Of a DNA stretch of 64,000 nt, positions 48,421 to 61,854 are shown in pieces. The stretch is taken from assembly GCF_037975245.1 (NCBI RefSeq), contig NC_092572.1:29125989-29189988 (forward strand). Direction: 5' to 3'. Source of the stretch: Apostichopus japonicus (Eukaryota; Echinodermata; Holothuroidea; Aspidochirotida; Stichopodidae). The position numbers were made by a program, and so were the translations under genes. Position 1 is the first letter of the stretch, and each line of letters opens with the position of its first letter. A model generated the notes under the pieces. It ran no database searches. It had not been told where the DNA came from and worked only from the letters and a program-made list of their open reading frames with translations.

Positions 48421-50575
48421 AGGTATGTTAATCATTTCAACTCTCATCATCTATATTTGGTCTGTGAATTGAAAGTGAGTGACTTAATACATATAACATA
48501 TTATTAAATCTATCATGCATAGAACACATAACGCTGTCCAGTACTGCTTTATCAAATTGATATCCATCTAGTTTGTTTGTAACTTTCTGTTTACTAAGCA
48601 CTAAGCAATGCAGATATTAATCATTACATACTAGACAGTTACAGAATTTTTGTATTAATATACATACCAGCATTTATAATTATATTCATAACATGCACCC
48701 TTTTGCAGTGATACACTTTCGTTGTATCTACATACCAGCTTTTATAATGATATTGATCCTATTACAATGATACATATCTGCATAGCTGACTGTATGTAAA
48801 CCGTTATCTCTTCTTTAAATCTACACCTCATATGACCATAACACTGGCTGTGATGTACTTCATAGCATCAGTATAACTGAATATGAGAAAAAAGAAACAA
48901 CAGCACCATGATGAAAATTAGAAGTCATTAATACTCCAAAACATATGCCTGTACGTCAGTATCTCATCTGGTATGTGATATATTCATACAATTTAGTGAC
49001 AACTTTGTTTGAGAAATCAAGAAATACCATATTTCACTACTTGGTGAAGTCTGTGTATGGTACAAGTTAAGATGTGTAAGTTTAAGTTTCAAACATTGTC
49101 AGTGGCTGCATGTATGTTGCTATGTTATAGGCCCCTTTATGCAGCTACTTTTGACACTATATTTGGCAGCATATCATCTGGTATGTGATATATTCATACA
49201 AATTTTGTGAAAGCGTTGCGTGAGAAATCAAGAAATACCATAATTTTACTACTTTACTTGGTGAATTCTGTGTATTTTACAAGTGGAGATGTGTAAGTTT
49301 AGAATGGAAATGGCAACAGCTTTCTTTCTAACATTATCAGTGACTGCATGTATGTTGATATGTTATCGGCCTCTTATGCAGTCACTTTTGACATTTGAAT
49401 GGCAGCATCTAGTGTGTATTAGTTGTTCTCAAAATCGTGAAATAAGTACAAATATACTATATATATAGTCAGGATTCACACTTGATAGTCTGTCACTAGG
49501 CTATATAAGTAGATCCCAGTTACATGATAATAGTTATATTAAAACACCTGCTATACTTAGCATGTTACCTATTTTCTTTGTAGATATTCTTTGTATGCTC
49601 TTTTACCATCATCACCTGATGGTTGTTAACATCTGCCCTAGAATGTGTACACATTACAGCCATATCCCAGCAGGCCAAGAAAGAAGATATCCATTCAGTT
49701 ATCTGGTACATAATATACACATTTTGTTACTCTGCCTTTATGACCATTCATTTCTAATTTAAAGTCAAGAGGATCAGTTTTGCAGATTTATTTAATTGAA
49801 AGATGATGATAAGTACCTTTACTTGGCCGGGACCATTCTTAGTGCAAGATTTGCAATGTGTATACCTTTCCAGAATATATCCAAGTGCCCTCTCATATAA
49901 GAAAAATACATTCTGGAAGAGCTTCTTGTCGTAAATTGTGGAACAACCATTCTAGTCACTAGTTGGTGTTTACTGTCTTGAATGTGCTAAATTGGTTGAA
50001 AATTATCAGCTTCAGTGATGGTATTATGTAGTCTGTGTCATTTGACTGGCAATAGTGGTATGACAGTTATAATTAAATGATAATTAACATACTTATGTAT
50101 GTGACTTATGTTTAATGGATAGAATGAAGATTGTGACTCTGTGGTGAAGCTAATATGATGAACCTACTGAACCATTATCTGTTCAATTGAATGTTATTAA
50201 ATAATGAAATAATGTTGCATGGGATGAAGTGTTTCTCAGTGCACTGCATTTCTACTAAACTTTCTCCTAAATGATCACTATATGAAGACACCAAACTGAT
50301 AAAAAATCATTGAAATTATCGTAAATTATAGATATGTAGTGAATGATTGTGTTAACATGGTCTTTTTCTTCTCTGTTTTTATAGTTCAGATTTAATGCCG
50401 ACACAATCGTGAGGACACGACGATCAAGTTAACCACATTTGCTTTATATGAATCGGAACAAACATTCTTGATATTGGATTGAAAAATCAAACCAAGTTTG
50501 AGCTTTTAACATCAGTTTGGAGAGTCAGTTTTCTCTTCATAATTGATTTATGCTGCTCTTCTTTTTATGCTTCAG
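48421..50575. other. Non-coding, with local direct repeats
   Basis: Direct repeat 'tcatctggtatgtgatatat' plus 'gagaaatcaagaaatacca' plus 'agatgtgtaagttt' at about 48963-49085 and 49173-49297. A weaker repeat 'tacataccagc.tttataat' occurs at about 48660 and 48730. No exon supported. Confidence 0.5.
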
Positions 50576-50690
50576 ATGTCGGCCATCTTTGATGATGAGA
50601 CAGCAGTAGAGCAGGTGCAGCATAAAGGTGGTATCAAAGAAAAAACAGAAAAAACAACGATGCAACTACTGAGAGAAGTCTTTGGTAAAG
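50576..50690 (+). CDS. Candidate coding exon, unknown gene
   Basis: 115 bp between a good acceptor (ttctttttatgcttcAG) and donor (GGTAAAG|GTAAGG). The frame opens with ATG directly at the border: MSAIFDDETAVEQVQHKGG, then IKEKTEKTTMQLLREVFGK, phase 1 at the end. Hydrophilic and helical-looking; no family recognised. It follows the death-domain remnants on the same strand and might be the first coding exon of a downstream gene or a surviving exon of the decayed one. No partner exon was found. Confidence 0.4.
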
Positions 50691-50913
50691 GTAAGGCTTG
50701 CACCTGGACTTGCTTTAAGTAGTTTAATATGTGAGGATGCAGCAAGATTCTCTAATAATATTAGAAGATCAGTCATATCATATCATTAGGGCTCCAGGGA
50801 GAAACTCAAGACGATTGGATGCTTGATCTTCAACTAGTATGAATTATTCTATATAAACCATGTAGTTCTTAAGGTGAGAGTATATCATGATTTAACTTGG
50901 AGTGTTACAGCAG

Positions 50914-51257
50914 TCCTTCAATGTCCTTAAAGGGGACACAAACACAACCGTAATCTTTGGCTGACATGACAGTCATCTTTGTGAAGAACAACTCAAACAG
51001 GAGATATTTAGTTGATATCCTAGGTATAAAGTCATCTACTTTAATGTCCTGAAAGGGGACACAAACACAACCATCATCTTTGGCTGACATGACAGTCATC
51101 TTTGTAGAGAACAACTTAAACAGGAGATAGTTGGTACATATCCTACTTCAATGTCCTCAAAGAGGACACAAACACAACCACCATCTTTGGCTGATATGAA
51201 AAGCCATCTTTGTACACAACAACTCAACAGGAAATATTTGGGAGATATCCTAGTTAA
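50914..51257 (+). repeat. Tandem repeat, ~105-120-bp unit, three copies
   Basis: Each unit holds 'caatgtcctcaaaggggaca', 'caaacacaaccatcatcttt', 'ggctgacatgacagtcatct' and 'aacaactcaaacaggagata'. Copies start at about 50918, 51040 and 51148. The minus-strand ORFs here are products of the repeat. Confidence 0.88.
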
Positions 51258-53610
51258 AAAGTTGTGTCTGGGAGCTCTCACTTTGTAAATCTGTGATGTC
51301 ATCATAATGCCAATAGGGTCTGAAACCTTTTACTTTCTCTTTGTTTTCTTTTCTTATTTTCAAAGGTTGTTAACAGTGTTAACACTGAAACCAGTTGCAA
51401 CATGAAACATTTTAAGAGCTTCAATATTTAAGACTGGCATTTGAAAAACACATGTTCATTACAGACAGTAATCATTTCAATAACTAAAAGATAAAACTGC
51501 AATAAATATTTGAAAACGAGAACACTTCTTTCCCATTTTACATCATACATGTTTTGTCAGATGCCTGCATATTTGTCCCCTTTCTCTCTCCACACCCCTG
51601 CCTTCATTGCATACTATTGTCACAGTAAGTCAAAACGTCTAAATTATTGTTGTGTGGAGGAAACGTTTTCGTGCAAAGATTTTGCAAGTATTTATGCTTT
51701 ACTACAATCACAGTCTCTATAGTCTTAGGGCAGACTGCACTTTGGTGTTCAACCGGTTTGTCACCCACCTGTCTGATGCCTTCCTTGCCTTTCTACGTAG
51801 AGCTGGAAACTGTTATTCAGTTTTTATGTTATGGTATCCTGTTTTCTTTCAGGTCCTATTTACTGTTGGTTGTTACCTTGCCGTACCACCAGATACCCTT
51901 TACTGACATCACCTGGTTATAATGTATGACATCTTATCTGGGTCATTGTTTGAACTTTGACATTTGATAACAGAGGATGACCTCAGGTGTAACAATGAAG
52001 CCAACAGACAACATGGAGCTCCCTGGAGCTGAAAAACGTGGCACTGTTTGAAGCACTTAAACATGCCGGAAGATGCAACTGTTTCAGCCAGTTTTTGCTT
52101 CTCTTTTAGAGGGTAGAGACTTACGCTGACGTCTTTCTGAGTGTTGTAAGATGCTATTTAATGAATGGATTTACTTTGATATATTTTGAAGCCGCTGATC
52201 AGGTGATGATCATTCATGATCTTGTGATTATCTTGTGAAGAGCAAGTTTCACATTTGTATATTTCTTGTACTTAAAACAGCTCTTTGCATCCTTTTCTAT
52301 GATTTTCTCAACCTCATTGGCATAACGATATACATAACTAGCTTATCTATCCAAATCTTACTTCTGATGGTGGAATATAAGTCGAACAATTTCAAACTAG
52401 TGGATTTGGGGAACTGCGTCAATTAACTTTAATGAGGAATTTGTCGGAGGATATTCCGTCATTACTTGCCAATGAAAGCTCTTACTTGGCTAATATCTCA
52501 GTTTGCTGTTTTGTGATGAATTCATGCAAACATCTCGACGGACATGTCAAAAGGGTGCGAAAACAAAGACAAAATGCAATAAGCTGCATTAAGTGGACAG
52601 CAGGTTGCAATACTGTGTTGAGGTTGAGTGTATGTATGGATCTTCAGCAATTACAACGGTTTCTGTCATAACAGTCTTAATGAATGTTATCTTTACTGTT
52701 TTAACACATCTTTGAAAGCAACCATAACCAATCTAATATGCTGGATTTACTTACATACAGATGCACTAGGTGATTGTATTGTTAAGGTTCCACTTGGCCG
52801 AAAAAAGTATATTAGTAAAAACAAGTTAAGGTTTGTAAAACAATTAAGTTTGACTTAAAACTTACAAAGCATGTGTCCAGATAATTCTTCTTTAATTAGT
52901 ACGAAAATAATTGTGTATACTACTATTATTAAACTCACAGTACCGTTATGATCTAAGACAATGAAAGATCGTAAAGATTGTCAAGTGAACTAACTTGAAC
53001 TAGATAGGACCGATTTGCCAGTGCTCTCTGTTGGTTTTGGGTGTAGCTAAAGAGACCCATTAACAATTTGTAACAAGCATTCCTTAGTTATGAGGTTGAT
53101 CATTTCATGAGTATGTTGGCACAGGAAGCTTTGCTGTCAGGTTAGAAATGACAATTTGTGTTAAGTGGAGTCAAGTGGTAACATCTAAGCAAGATGCAGA
53201 CTTCTCACTGGAAGTGTAGGATAATAAGACTACATATGTGTAGGATGGATTCATGCATGGTCAGTTACATTGGGGCCTTGGTAGGTTAAGTCACAATGAT
53301 GCCCTGTCATATAATGTCCACAGTGTACTTTGTGTGTACAAGAAGGAGGAATTAGATGGAATATAGTTGGGTTAAGTGATGTTAGGGAAGGAGATATGTA
53401 ATGTTTCCTGTTTTCAGAAGTTATTGGATATCCAGGAATGGGTAAATTCAAATTAATTTTCAATGTAAAGTTTGCTCAGGAAGATCAAATACAGAGTTGT
53501 GTAAAAAAAGTGTGTGATTTGTGCTGCCAGTTTCCGGATGGATTTCTTGTTTTATAAAGGTCAGTGTTGGGTCTACTCAGTGCAGTCCCGGGAGCAGTTT
53601 TGTTATCATA
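51258..53610. other. No gene or named repeat recognised
   Basis: Several short overlapping ORFs (51510-52858) lack splice context and family signatures. Confidence 0.35.
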
Positions 53611-53903
53611 AAAATATTAATCAGCAGTTATTTTCACAACGCTTACGTGACCGCAAATGAGAGAGAAACCCGCCAGGGTTTATGGATTGCAACTTACATA
53701 TCAGGTGACTTCAAATTAAACATTTTAACTCAAATTTGGAATCTTGCCAATTTAATATGTCATTTCAAATGGGAAACCGTAGATTGCTCTTGGATAAAAA
53801 TCCCACCTTACTATGACCCGGCCGGGTATCAATCCCGGAAGCTCCCTAATGCTAAGCCTCATTGCTTCAATTGCCACTGCCATTATCCACTCGGCTACAA
53901 CAC
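53611..53903 (-). mobile_element. tRNA-derived SINE, copy 2
   Basis: Minus-strand head GTTGTAGCCGAGTGG with the B-box region altered (GGGATTGATACCC). The body matches copy 1: 'agggtttatggattgcaac' and 'tttcaaatgggaaaccgtag' on the plus strand. More diverged than copy 1. Confidence 0.8.
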
Positions 53904-54654
53904 AAGTCTTTGAAGTTGAAATCTTTCTTATCTTACCCCTCAAGCTCTTTGGTGAAAGTTTATTTCCTACTGCAGCTGCTTCATTAGATAAGATAAGGAA
54001 GACAGCTTTGGATACTTCGTAGATCATGTGATACCCGGAAAATCACCGTTTTCCGGTTATAAACCAAGCGAACGCTAACCAGGTTAAACTCGTGGTGTTT
54101 AAAGATTTAAATGTTGCCAATTAGACCTTTATGATAATTTATTTTTTACAATATTAAAGGGAGTTACCTACATGAATTAATTGAAATTGTTTTTTGAAAA
54201 CTAACGGTCATTAAATCATTCTCACATGACAAGGAAAGAGCACAATACAACAGTTAATATATTTATGTAGCTGATTTCTAGCCGTAATTCACCGATGAAG
54301 CCAAACATGCAGGTGTTTGCGAGAGCTGTCATGACAAATGGAGGACAGTGCACTGAATTGACAGACTGTCTGTCCTAATACCAGACATCTGGTTGGACTG
54401 GTTGGTGTATAGACAGGGAGACAACCTGAGTCTCCAACTCTCAAAGTCAATCACTCTCTTCTAAATTACATAACGTTGCTACCATACGTGTATGTGGTAT
54501 ACCAGAATATTTTCCATGATCTTTGTAGGTAAAGGTGAGCACTTCAGATACTTTATTTTGTATGATGTGATTATGCATGTTCGTATGGTTAGTTTAATTT
54601 GTCACTGAGTATATGCATCATCTACTGTTGCAAGCCAGTGGGGATAACTTTCTT
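53904..54654. other. No feature recognised
   Basis: Anonymous AT-rich sequence between the SINE and the tandem repeat. Confidence 0.35.
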
Positions 54655-54930
54655 GTTCTGATACCATTCTATATTGTACACCGATGTGATGCTTCAAAAC
54701 ACTAGTACTAACAGAATGAAACGTTCCTAACCTCTATTTGATTCTAATGCTAGTACCACTCTATACTGTCCTACCATATCATGATTCAATGCGCTCGTAC
54801 TGACAGTATGAACAGTTCCTACTTTTTATCTGATTCTAATGCTAGTACCACTATATACTGTCCTATCATACCATGCTTCAAAACACTCGTACTGACAGTA
54901 TGAACAATTCGTAAACTTTTTCTGATAGAG
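54655..54930 (+). repeat. Tandem repeat, ~104-bp unit, ~2.5 copies
   Basis: Units share 'gctagtaccactctatactg', 'tcctaccatatcatgattca' and 'ctcgtactgacagtatgaac'. The solo LTR is inserted immediately after. Confidence 0.82.
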
Positions 54931-54945
54931 ACAGGATATAATCAT

Positions 54946-55909
54946 TGTCACGAGTATGCTTGACGCAAGTCTAACGACTATCGTGCAGCTGGATAAATTT
55001 ACTGATAAATATTCATTTGTTGTCTGTTTTGCTCACGAAGTTCAAATTAGTAACATACGACATTCTAGTATATGCTTTGTTTAATTCACTGATTGCTCGA
55101 CGGGCATCAATGGAATTTGTGCAAGTCTTTGTTTAGATTAATTTGCATAAAATGCAGGTAAAGGGTTGGTATGAATAGGCCGGGTAAGCAGGTCAGGGCG
55201 TTTCGTGTTTGGTATAATATACTTGGTGCAAGGGTGCTGGGTGCACCACAGCAGTTACTTGTTGCAGTTGGAAACGATGTCCGTTGGGCGACGTTAGCCC
55301 GCAGTACTTCACTATTCTAATATAGTATATGTAGGGGCAACTTCAGTTCCCCGCTGATGAATTCGTGGCAATATATATATATATATATATATATATATCT
55401 TGTCATATATCGTAAAGGACGTACCGATACGTGTAAAAAGCCGGAAACTGACCGAATTCCGTAAGTGTCTCATTTTCTTATGTATACTAAGTCAAACCTT
55501 ACTTTGCAGTAGAGGGAACGCAACTAGTTAGACGTATTCTTGTTTCTTATTTGAGTGTAGCGAGGCCGGAATATGTTAGAGATTGGAAAGCACATATAAA
55601 ATATATTTATGAGAAGTTTGTTAGTATCGAATGTCTGTATAGGGAGGGCATATTGTAAATAAGTGATAAGTGTTAATAAGGTGTAAAATCATGGGATCAT
55701 ACAGCGAGATCAATGCATGTTTGATGTTTCCTATTGCCGATGTAACGTCTTATTTGTGTGAAATATTTGTTTATACAATGCGTACATTTTACGTTTTGTT
55801 TCAGGGTTTTTGCCCCTGGTAACGAGGACTAAATAAAGCTCATACAAAAGACACACGCCATCCGAGTATTTACGTTGTCCAGTCGAATAGTTTTACCTTA
55901 CCCGTGACA
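54946..55909 (+). mobile_element. Solo LTR (964 bp) with 5-bp target duplication
   Basis: Starts TGTCACG and ends CGTGACA. It is flanked by ATCAT on both sides (54941-54945 and 55910-55914). It contains a (TA)n run (55371-55398), a TATAAAATATAT-like box near 55595 and AATAAAG near 55833, as expected of an LTR with promoter and poly-A signal. Orientation follows AATAAAG. No internal retroviral-type genes are nearby, so it is the product of LTR-LTR recombination. Superfamily not determined (Gypsy-like size; inference). Confidence 0.88.
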
Positions 55910-55914
55910 ATCAT

Positions 55915-58900
55915 ACTGTTGTTACTGTAAAGCGCTTTGAAGAAGGACATATGCAGGACGAGTATAGATTATAAAAAAAAAACAATTGTAATTACTTTGT
56001 GATTGTTTGTTAAAGGCATGTATGAGTTTGGCGTTTTTTCTGTGATAATTCGAAGAACAGGGTGTGGTGGAATAATTTGATGTTTTATGATTTTTTAAAG
56101 TCCTGAGAGGTGCAAAACACATCTATGCAAGATGGTTCATTCATAAAGCTTGGTTTAGTTATTAGGTGTAATGTATTCTTTAGGTACGGAATAAAATTAT
56201 AATATAATCTTGACACATATTTTTGAGTATGATGGGTAATTAGCACAAAGAGGTCAAAGGCATAAACGGACAGTTTATAAATATTTAAACATTATTCTGT
56301 CAGTACATAACTCAAAAAGTGTTAGACCGCTACTGTATATTATGAGTCCTTGAAGCCCTGCACAAAGGCTATGAAACCCAACAATGAAGCTGGTGTTGTC
56401 GTAACAGTCTCCCAATGGTTGAACAGTTTGACAAATAGACAGTCGGGGGTTTCGGGGAAGAGCTTTATTATATGTAAACTGCCAAGAATTACAATTCCAA
56501 GACTCCATTTAGTTGAACCGGCAAACGTGAGGAAACTATGGAAAGTTGCTGGTTTTACTGATGCTTGAGAAATCTTTTTACTGCCATGTTGTTTGTGACA
56601 CAACCCTGCGCAATATTTTTGATTGTTACTTATCAGAGTTCATATCATGTAACAAAATTGCCAAGTTATGCTTTCTTATCTGAAGTAAAAGTTACTTACA
56701 GTATGCAATTTCCAATACTTGTAATCGTGATTATTTCATACTAGTAATAAGAAAGTTTAATATGGTGCAACAGATATTTTTCAATTGGTCAGATACAAAA
56801 AAGGCAAGATTAACAAAAGACATTTTATGAAACTGATTCATATTTTAACCCTACAAATATTCTTGCACCAGGACAGAGTATACCAATGTTATATGTCTCC
56901 TTTCGGGTATTTAAGCTACAATGTTTGCTACTGGTATTTGCTACCACTCATTTAAATAAACATTGTTCTTTGAAGGAAAGCATAGGTACCAGGAAATGTA
57001 ATATATGGAAATGTCAGGAGCAACGACATAAGATATATGTTGCAAAATAATAACTGAATTGGGACTTTTTTCAGATTTTGCACAAAATTTGTCAGGGCTG
57101 TTACTTAAGTATTCAAACTTAATTTTAACAATTGGTATTTCTGGGTGTTTTAGCACTGACCACGCCTTGAAACCTTGCAGTCAGTGTCGTTTTAAATTGC
57201 ATGTACAAGTGTAATGATACTTGACCTAATCGATGAATCTTGTTTATGTTAATAGCTCTTGGGTGTGTAGGTCTCGTTTGAGTCATGTTCTCATATTGTC
57301 ATTCTTTGAATAGTGTTTAGTCCTCCAGACGAATTCACAACATCATTGTATGTAATGAAAGAAGACAAAATGAATGGATGATGGGAGATTAAAGAAAAAA
57401 AGAGAGAAAGAAAGGTTTTCTCTTTTTATGTTTTGAATAACTCGTCTAAAGTAACGTATTTATGCATTTGAATAACACGATTAACAAGGAATCCGATGAA
57501 AAAAAATTCCAACGAAATTTTGGATTGAGCAAAGCCCTTATTGACTGTTTACCATTAACATTAATGGGAAAATTTTAAATTCTATTTCATCCTCATTATT
57601 TTTGTTGCTCGACACATTTTCCTAATAGAGACGAACTGTTGAAAACTACGTCCTGCCACTTTCAATAACAAATAGTTTAATTAGTAAATCATGCAGGTCC
57701 CAATGTATTAAAATTTTGCATCTGTAACTAGATTTTTATTTCGTTCATCAGAAGACATGTAGTTATAGGACATGAGTGCTTTTGATATTAATACTGCTAT
57801 ATTGCAACACATTCAAAGGCCGCAGCCTGGGTAGAACCCCTAGGGAGCAGTTGAGGAACATCGATAAACATGTATCGTCCAAATATTACATAGCGGTACC
57901 TTGATGGGCGTATACCAGGGCCTTTTGAGAGAAATGTTAAGTGGATGGGCCATTTCCATTTATTTTGAGATCTCATATTTCAGTAATCCACCCAAGAAAA
58001 ATAAGGTAAATTAAAATTGTTATTCGGTAAAATCCCTTTGTAGGAGAAAAGAGTATTCTATAAGCTTTGCTTTTTGCCGTGTTTTACACAGGTAATTGAA
58101 GATATACAAGCAAGCTAGGGCATTCTGCTGTGAGCCGTAGCCGATGTATGCTGAGGGGACGATATGCGGGGAATTTAGGTGTATAGTAGTTGTTAAGTTT
58201 TGAATTATCATTTATGGTTTAACATTCCAAAAGGAACCTTCTGGGGAGAGGGGTGTGGAGGAGGGGCATGAACTCAGTGAGTGGATCTTTTAGTGGACTG
58301 GGGGCCACGATTCCCTAAAACAGGCCCTGGTATATACGTATATTCACAGTGCCTCAATATTTTTAGATAAAACATTGGGGTACTGATATAGGGGTTTGCA
58401 ATGAAACTGATATGCCAACATAAAATATATGATTTAATTACGTGATCTGGCTAGACCTACATGCCTAACTTTAGGAAGCTGTTGGCTCTATAGTAAAAGT
58501 TAGAAACAGGCCGCAGTTTTATTGCTAGATTATCCTAGGCTTGTCTTCAAACAGAAATGCTCACTATATCCTCCAGTTCCATGGCTGAAGTTAGAGCTAC
58601 ATTTCAGTTCACTTGTCCTAGGCTCCGCAAATTGTGGGGACCCGAAAATGTCAACACGGTTTTTCTTGTAAATTTCCGTCTCAATTACGCAACCTTTAGA
58701 TCCAGCAATATAATTAGGGTAAGTTCACCCAGTGCAAGACAGACACAGGAAGAGCCTAGTGCCCTTAAACTAAGTAGGCTAAATCTGGCCTATGGGCGGG
58801 CTAGCTAGAGGTCCCTTCAGTTCTTTCAATAACATTTGTGTCCTAGTTCAGAGCAATGTTTAGTATTCCTAGCTATACATATAAGTAGAATAAGAATGTT

Positions 58901-59194
58901 GACTAACTGAAGTGTTGCGACCTAGCATAAGCTTACTTTGAGTTTGCGTCATCCCCAGGTGTGGGACGGGTCCCAATACACCAACAACATACTTCTCTGA
59001 ACCCTTCTCCTAATTTAACAGTTGTCAGCTATAGGTCTAGATGGCCCTATAATTGGTAGGCAATTGTGGAAAACCGCACGTTACAACTATATAGTTACAA
59101 CGGCCTCCACAAGTTCAATCAAACAGTAACCTAGTGAATACTAAAATGTAAGTAAATGTGTGCCGTATCGGGTATGCCTTGGTATCGCATAGCC
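55915..59194. other. No gene supported
   Basis: Opposing ORFs over 56275-56603 and an ORF at 58557-58808 were examined; no family match. The latter runs into a good donor word (AGGGTAAGT near 58717) but has no other support. Confidence 0.35.
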
Positions 59195-59735
59195 TGGTTA
59201 TAGGTCTTACCTTTATAACGTTATAGTATAGCCAAGGCTACCTAGTCATGTTCGAACAAGAAATATGTGGTCTAGCGTTGGTAACGTTAGGCGTCGAGGC
59301 CTAACCTGGCTAACGCAGAGCATCGACACATTTAGGTTTCGTCTGGCGTGCCGCTAGTGCTGTCTATCTCCCCGTTGCGCTTATGCCCTATGGGTTTCTG
59401 CAACGTCTGAAGAAGAAGAAGAGTCTTATTGAGATGACCCTGGCCTTAAATAGCAAATGAAGCCTGGTTATATGCCTTACTTTTATAATGTCATAGTATA
59501 GCCAAGGCTACCTAGTCATGTTCGATCAAGATATGACCCTGGCCTTTAATATGCAAATGAAGCCTGGTTACAGGTCTTACTTTTATAACGTATAGCCAAG
59601 GCTACCTAGGCCTAGTCATGTTCGATCAAGAAATATTTGGTCTAGCGTTGGTAACGTTAGGCGTCGAAGCCTAACCTGGCTAGCGAGAGTCTTATTGAGA
59701 TGACCTGGCCTTAAATAGCAAATGAAGACAAACAA
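59195..59735 (+). repeat. Complex local duplications
   Basis: 'agccaaggctacctagtcat' with 'gttcgatcaag' occurs three times (about 59231, 59501, 59587). 'gtctagcgttggtaacgtta' with 'ggcgtcgaggcctaacctgg' occurs twice (about 59270 and 59640). 'atgaccctggccttaaatag' occurs three times. Confidence 0.8.
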
Positions 59736-59899
59736 ACTGGACTTTAATTATTTCCTTTATTAAACCAAACGACATGCCAATGAAGCCTTGCCTAGGAGAT
59801 ATATGTTGTAAAATCACCTCACGACCGTTCTCTTAATCCGCTCTCACGCACTCCATCGCGTGCAGCAGCCTCAGCTCTGATCTTGGCTTCGATATAATC

Positions 59900-60159
59900 A
59901 AAATCAGGCAGTTATTTTACGACGTTTAAGCATGGAGGTAAATGAACTCCATGGTTTTAGAGACCACGAATATGGGAGAAGCACGCAAGGGCTTATGGAC
60001 TACAGGTTTCCAATTCAACACTTTAACTCAAAGTTTTGAATTGTTTTTGGATGAAAACCCGCCTTATTTTGACCCGGCCGGGGATCGAGCTCCGAACCTC
60101 CCGATTGCTAAGCCTCATTGCTTCAAATGCCACCGCTTTTATCCACTCTGCCACAGCAC
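59900..60159 (-). mobile_element. tRNA-derived SINE, copy 3
   Basis: Minus-strand head GTGCTGTGGCAGAGTGG and B box GGTTCGGAGCTCGATCC-like. Body as in copies 1 and 2 but shorter (internal deletion after 'gcaagggcttatggactaca'). Confidence 0.83.
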
Positions 60160-60224
60160 CGGAATGCAGTATAGCCCTAAGTGAAACATTTGACAGCACA
60201 GCACTTGCCATGCGCGCTAGTACA

Positions 60225-61130
60225 TGGAATGTGGATGTATGTGTAACACGTGCAAAAAGTAGAAACATAGAAACGATAAGTCTAAGCATAGAAGTGTCCA
60301 AGGAGCACAAGTTGAGTCAATGTCATGCGTGGTAGGTAAATGCCCCTCGATGGGTAGATTTTCCCTATTGTTTGTGGTTACCATCTCGTGCATATTTATG
60401 AGTGCGTGTGGCTAAACGTAAAATTCTTATAATGTCAATATCTCATCAACAGTATGTCCGAATTAGTTCATACTTGGTATGGTGATGTCAGTTGATGAAA
60501 GGTACATTGTCATATAATCAAGATATTCATTTTTATCATTATTCATTAACTGGCGTGGCTAGAGTGTTACCACAGTGAAAAGTTTGTAAACACGATATAA
60601 CCAGACTAACAATTTGAATCAATGTCATACTGCGTTGGTGGATGCCACATGATGTGCAAATGTTAAATGTGCCCTGTTGGTTGTGGTTCTCATGTCAAAA
60701 TTATTAATGAGTGGGCAGGGCTTAACATATAATTTTTAGAATGCCAATATCTCTTCAACAGTATGTCCGATTTAGTTCATGCTTGGTATGATGATAAGTA
60801 TATGCTCTTGGCAAAACATATTTGACCTCGAGGGGAATGGTGATGCACACCCGACGATGATCACACAGTCACAGTCCCGATGCAAGGGGACTGGGGCTGA
60901 AAGCGGATCAGTCGTTTGGTACTTTGGTTTTCGTGCCCAGGTTCTTTCCTGGGCGACTTTTTCTTAAAAAGTATTTGACCTCATGAATATTCATGATTTG
61001 GTGGGCTTAATGGGAAATATTTAAAAGAAAACAGCTTTAAAAAAACGATAGCTCATCAACCACAGGCTGCAAGCTACAATAAATCTGTCCATTCTCCAAT
61101 GGTATGGTTTTCTTTTGGTGAACATGATTT
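60225..61130 (+). repeat. Cluster of three R1 dispersed modules
   Basis: Units near 60225-60520, 60560-60830 and 60965-61130 repeat 'caacagtatgtccgatttag', 'ttcatacttggtatggtgat' and 'tcatgaatattcatgatttg'-type phrases also found at 1.2-1.6 and 20.7-21.1 kb. Confidence 0.7.
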
Positions 61131-61854
61131 GGGCAAAATCAGTTCAGTTAAGTCTTTTAAAGAACACACACTCATCCAAAAATGTTCAAGGAAAGTTGAT
61201 ATGTAGTACAGTTTTAAGCACACTCAACTAGTCCCTTATCCAGTTTCACTCTCTCAGCAAATATATCACATTCTCATGTAAAGCTCTCAGTCTATTAAAA
61301 TATCAGAAAGGAATTTGCATTAGGGAATTGGAATAAAAATTACATACTGTAAAATCCTTACCAGTGAATTAAATGGTTGATCGTCAACATGATAACGATT
61401 CCCGGTACGTCTCTGCAGACGTCGCAGCATTTGTCAATAGATAATATTTATTTTGGTGTGCATAACTTCATGTATATTAACATGTATGGATTACCACACC
61501 ATGAATAATATGTTTAAGCATCGCAACCATGCCGGACTGGGCTTTTTCGTTTTCTGGTCTTATTCCTTGCCGAAGGCAGAAGGAACCTATGCGATGGTGA
61601 TAGAATTTGTATGTGTATGTGACACTTGTAAACGCTCTAACTTCAGAAGCATAACTGGCTACATTTCATATTTGGTATGCAGATTTCCTTGGGTCAGGAC
61701 TGGTTTGCGATTGTTGTTGGTATTGGTCCGAGGTCATATGAAGTCGGTAGGGCTCACACTCTGAAAACTATGTTCACTCAATATGTCAAGAAGTGGAAGT
61801 TGCAGGAAGTTCAAACATGGTGTGTAGCTTGCCGTTGGTGAGTAGACGATCTGT
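61131..61854. other. No gene supported
   Basis: Contains the phrase 'ttgccgaaggcagaaggaac' near 61568, part of another dispersed module. No exon recognised. Confidence 0.35.

Noticed and set aside
56275-56603. Opposing ORFs of 72-87 codons as a gene or third death-domain remnant
   Set aside because: I tried to align both strands with the death-domain helices and found no consistent pattern.
58557-58808. 83-codon ORF followed by a good donor word near 58717
   Set aside because: No homology, no acceptor or partner exon; one GTAAGT word is not enough.
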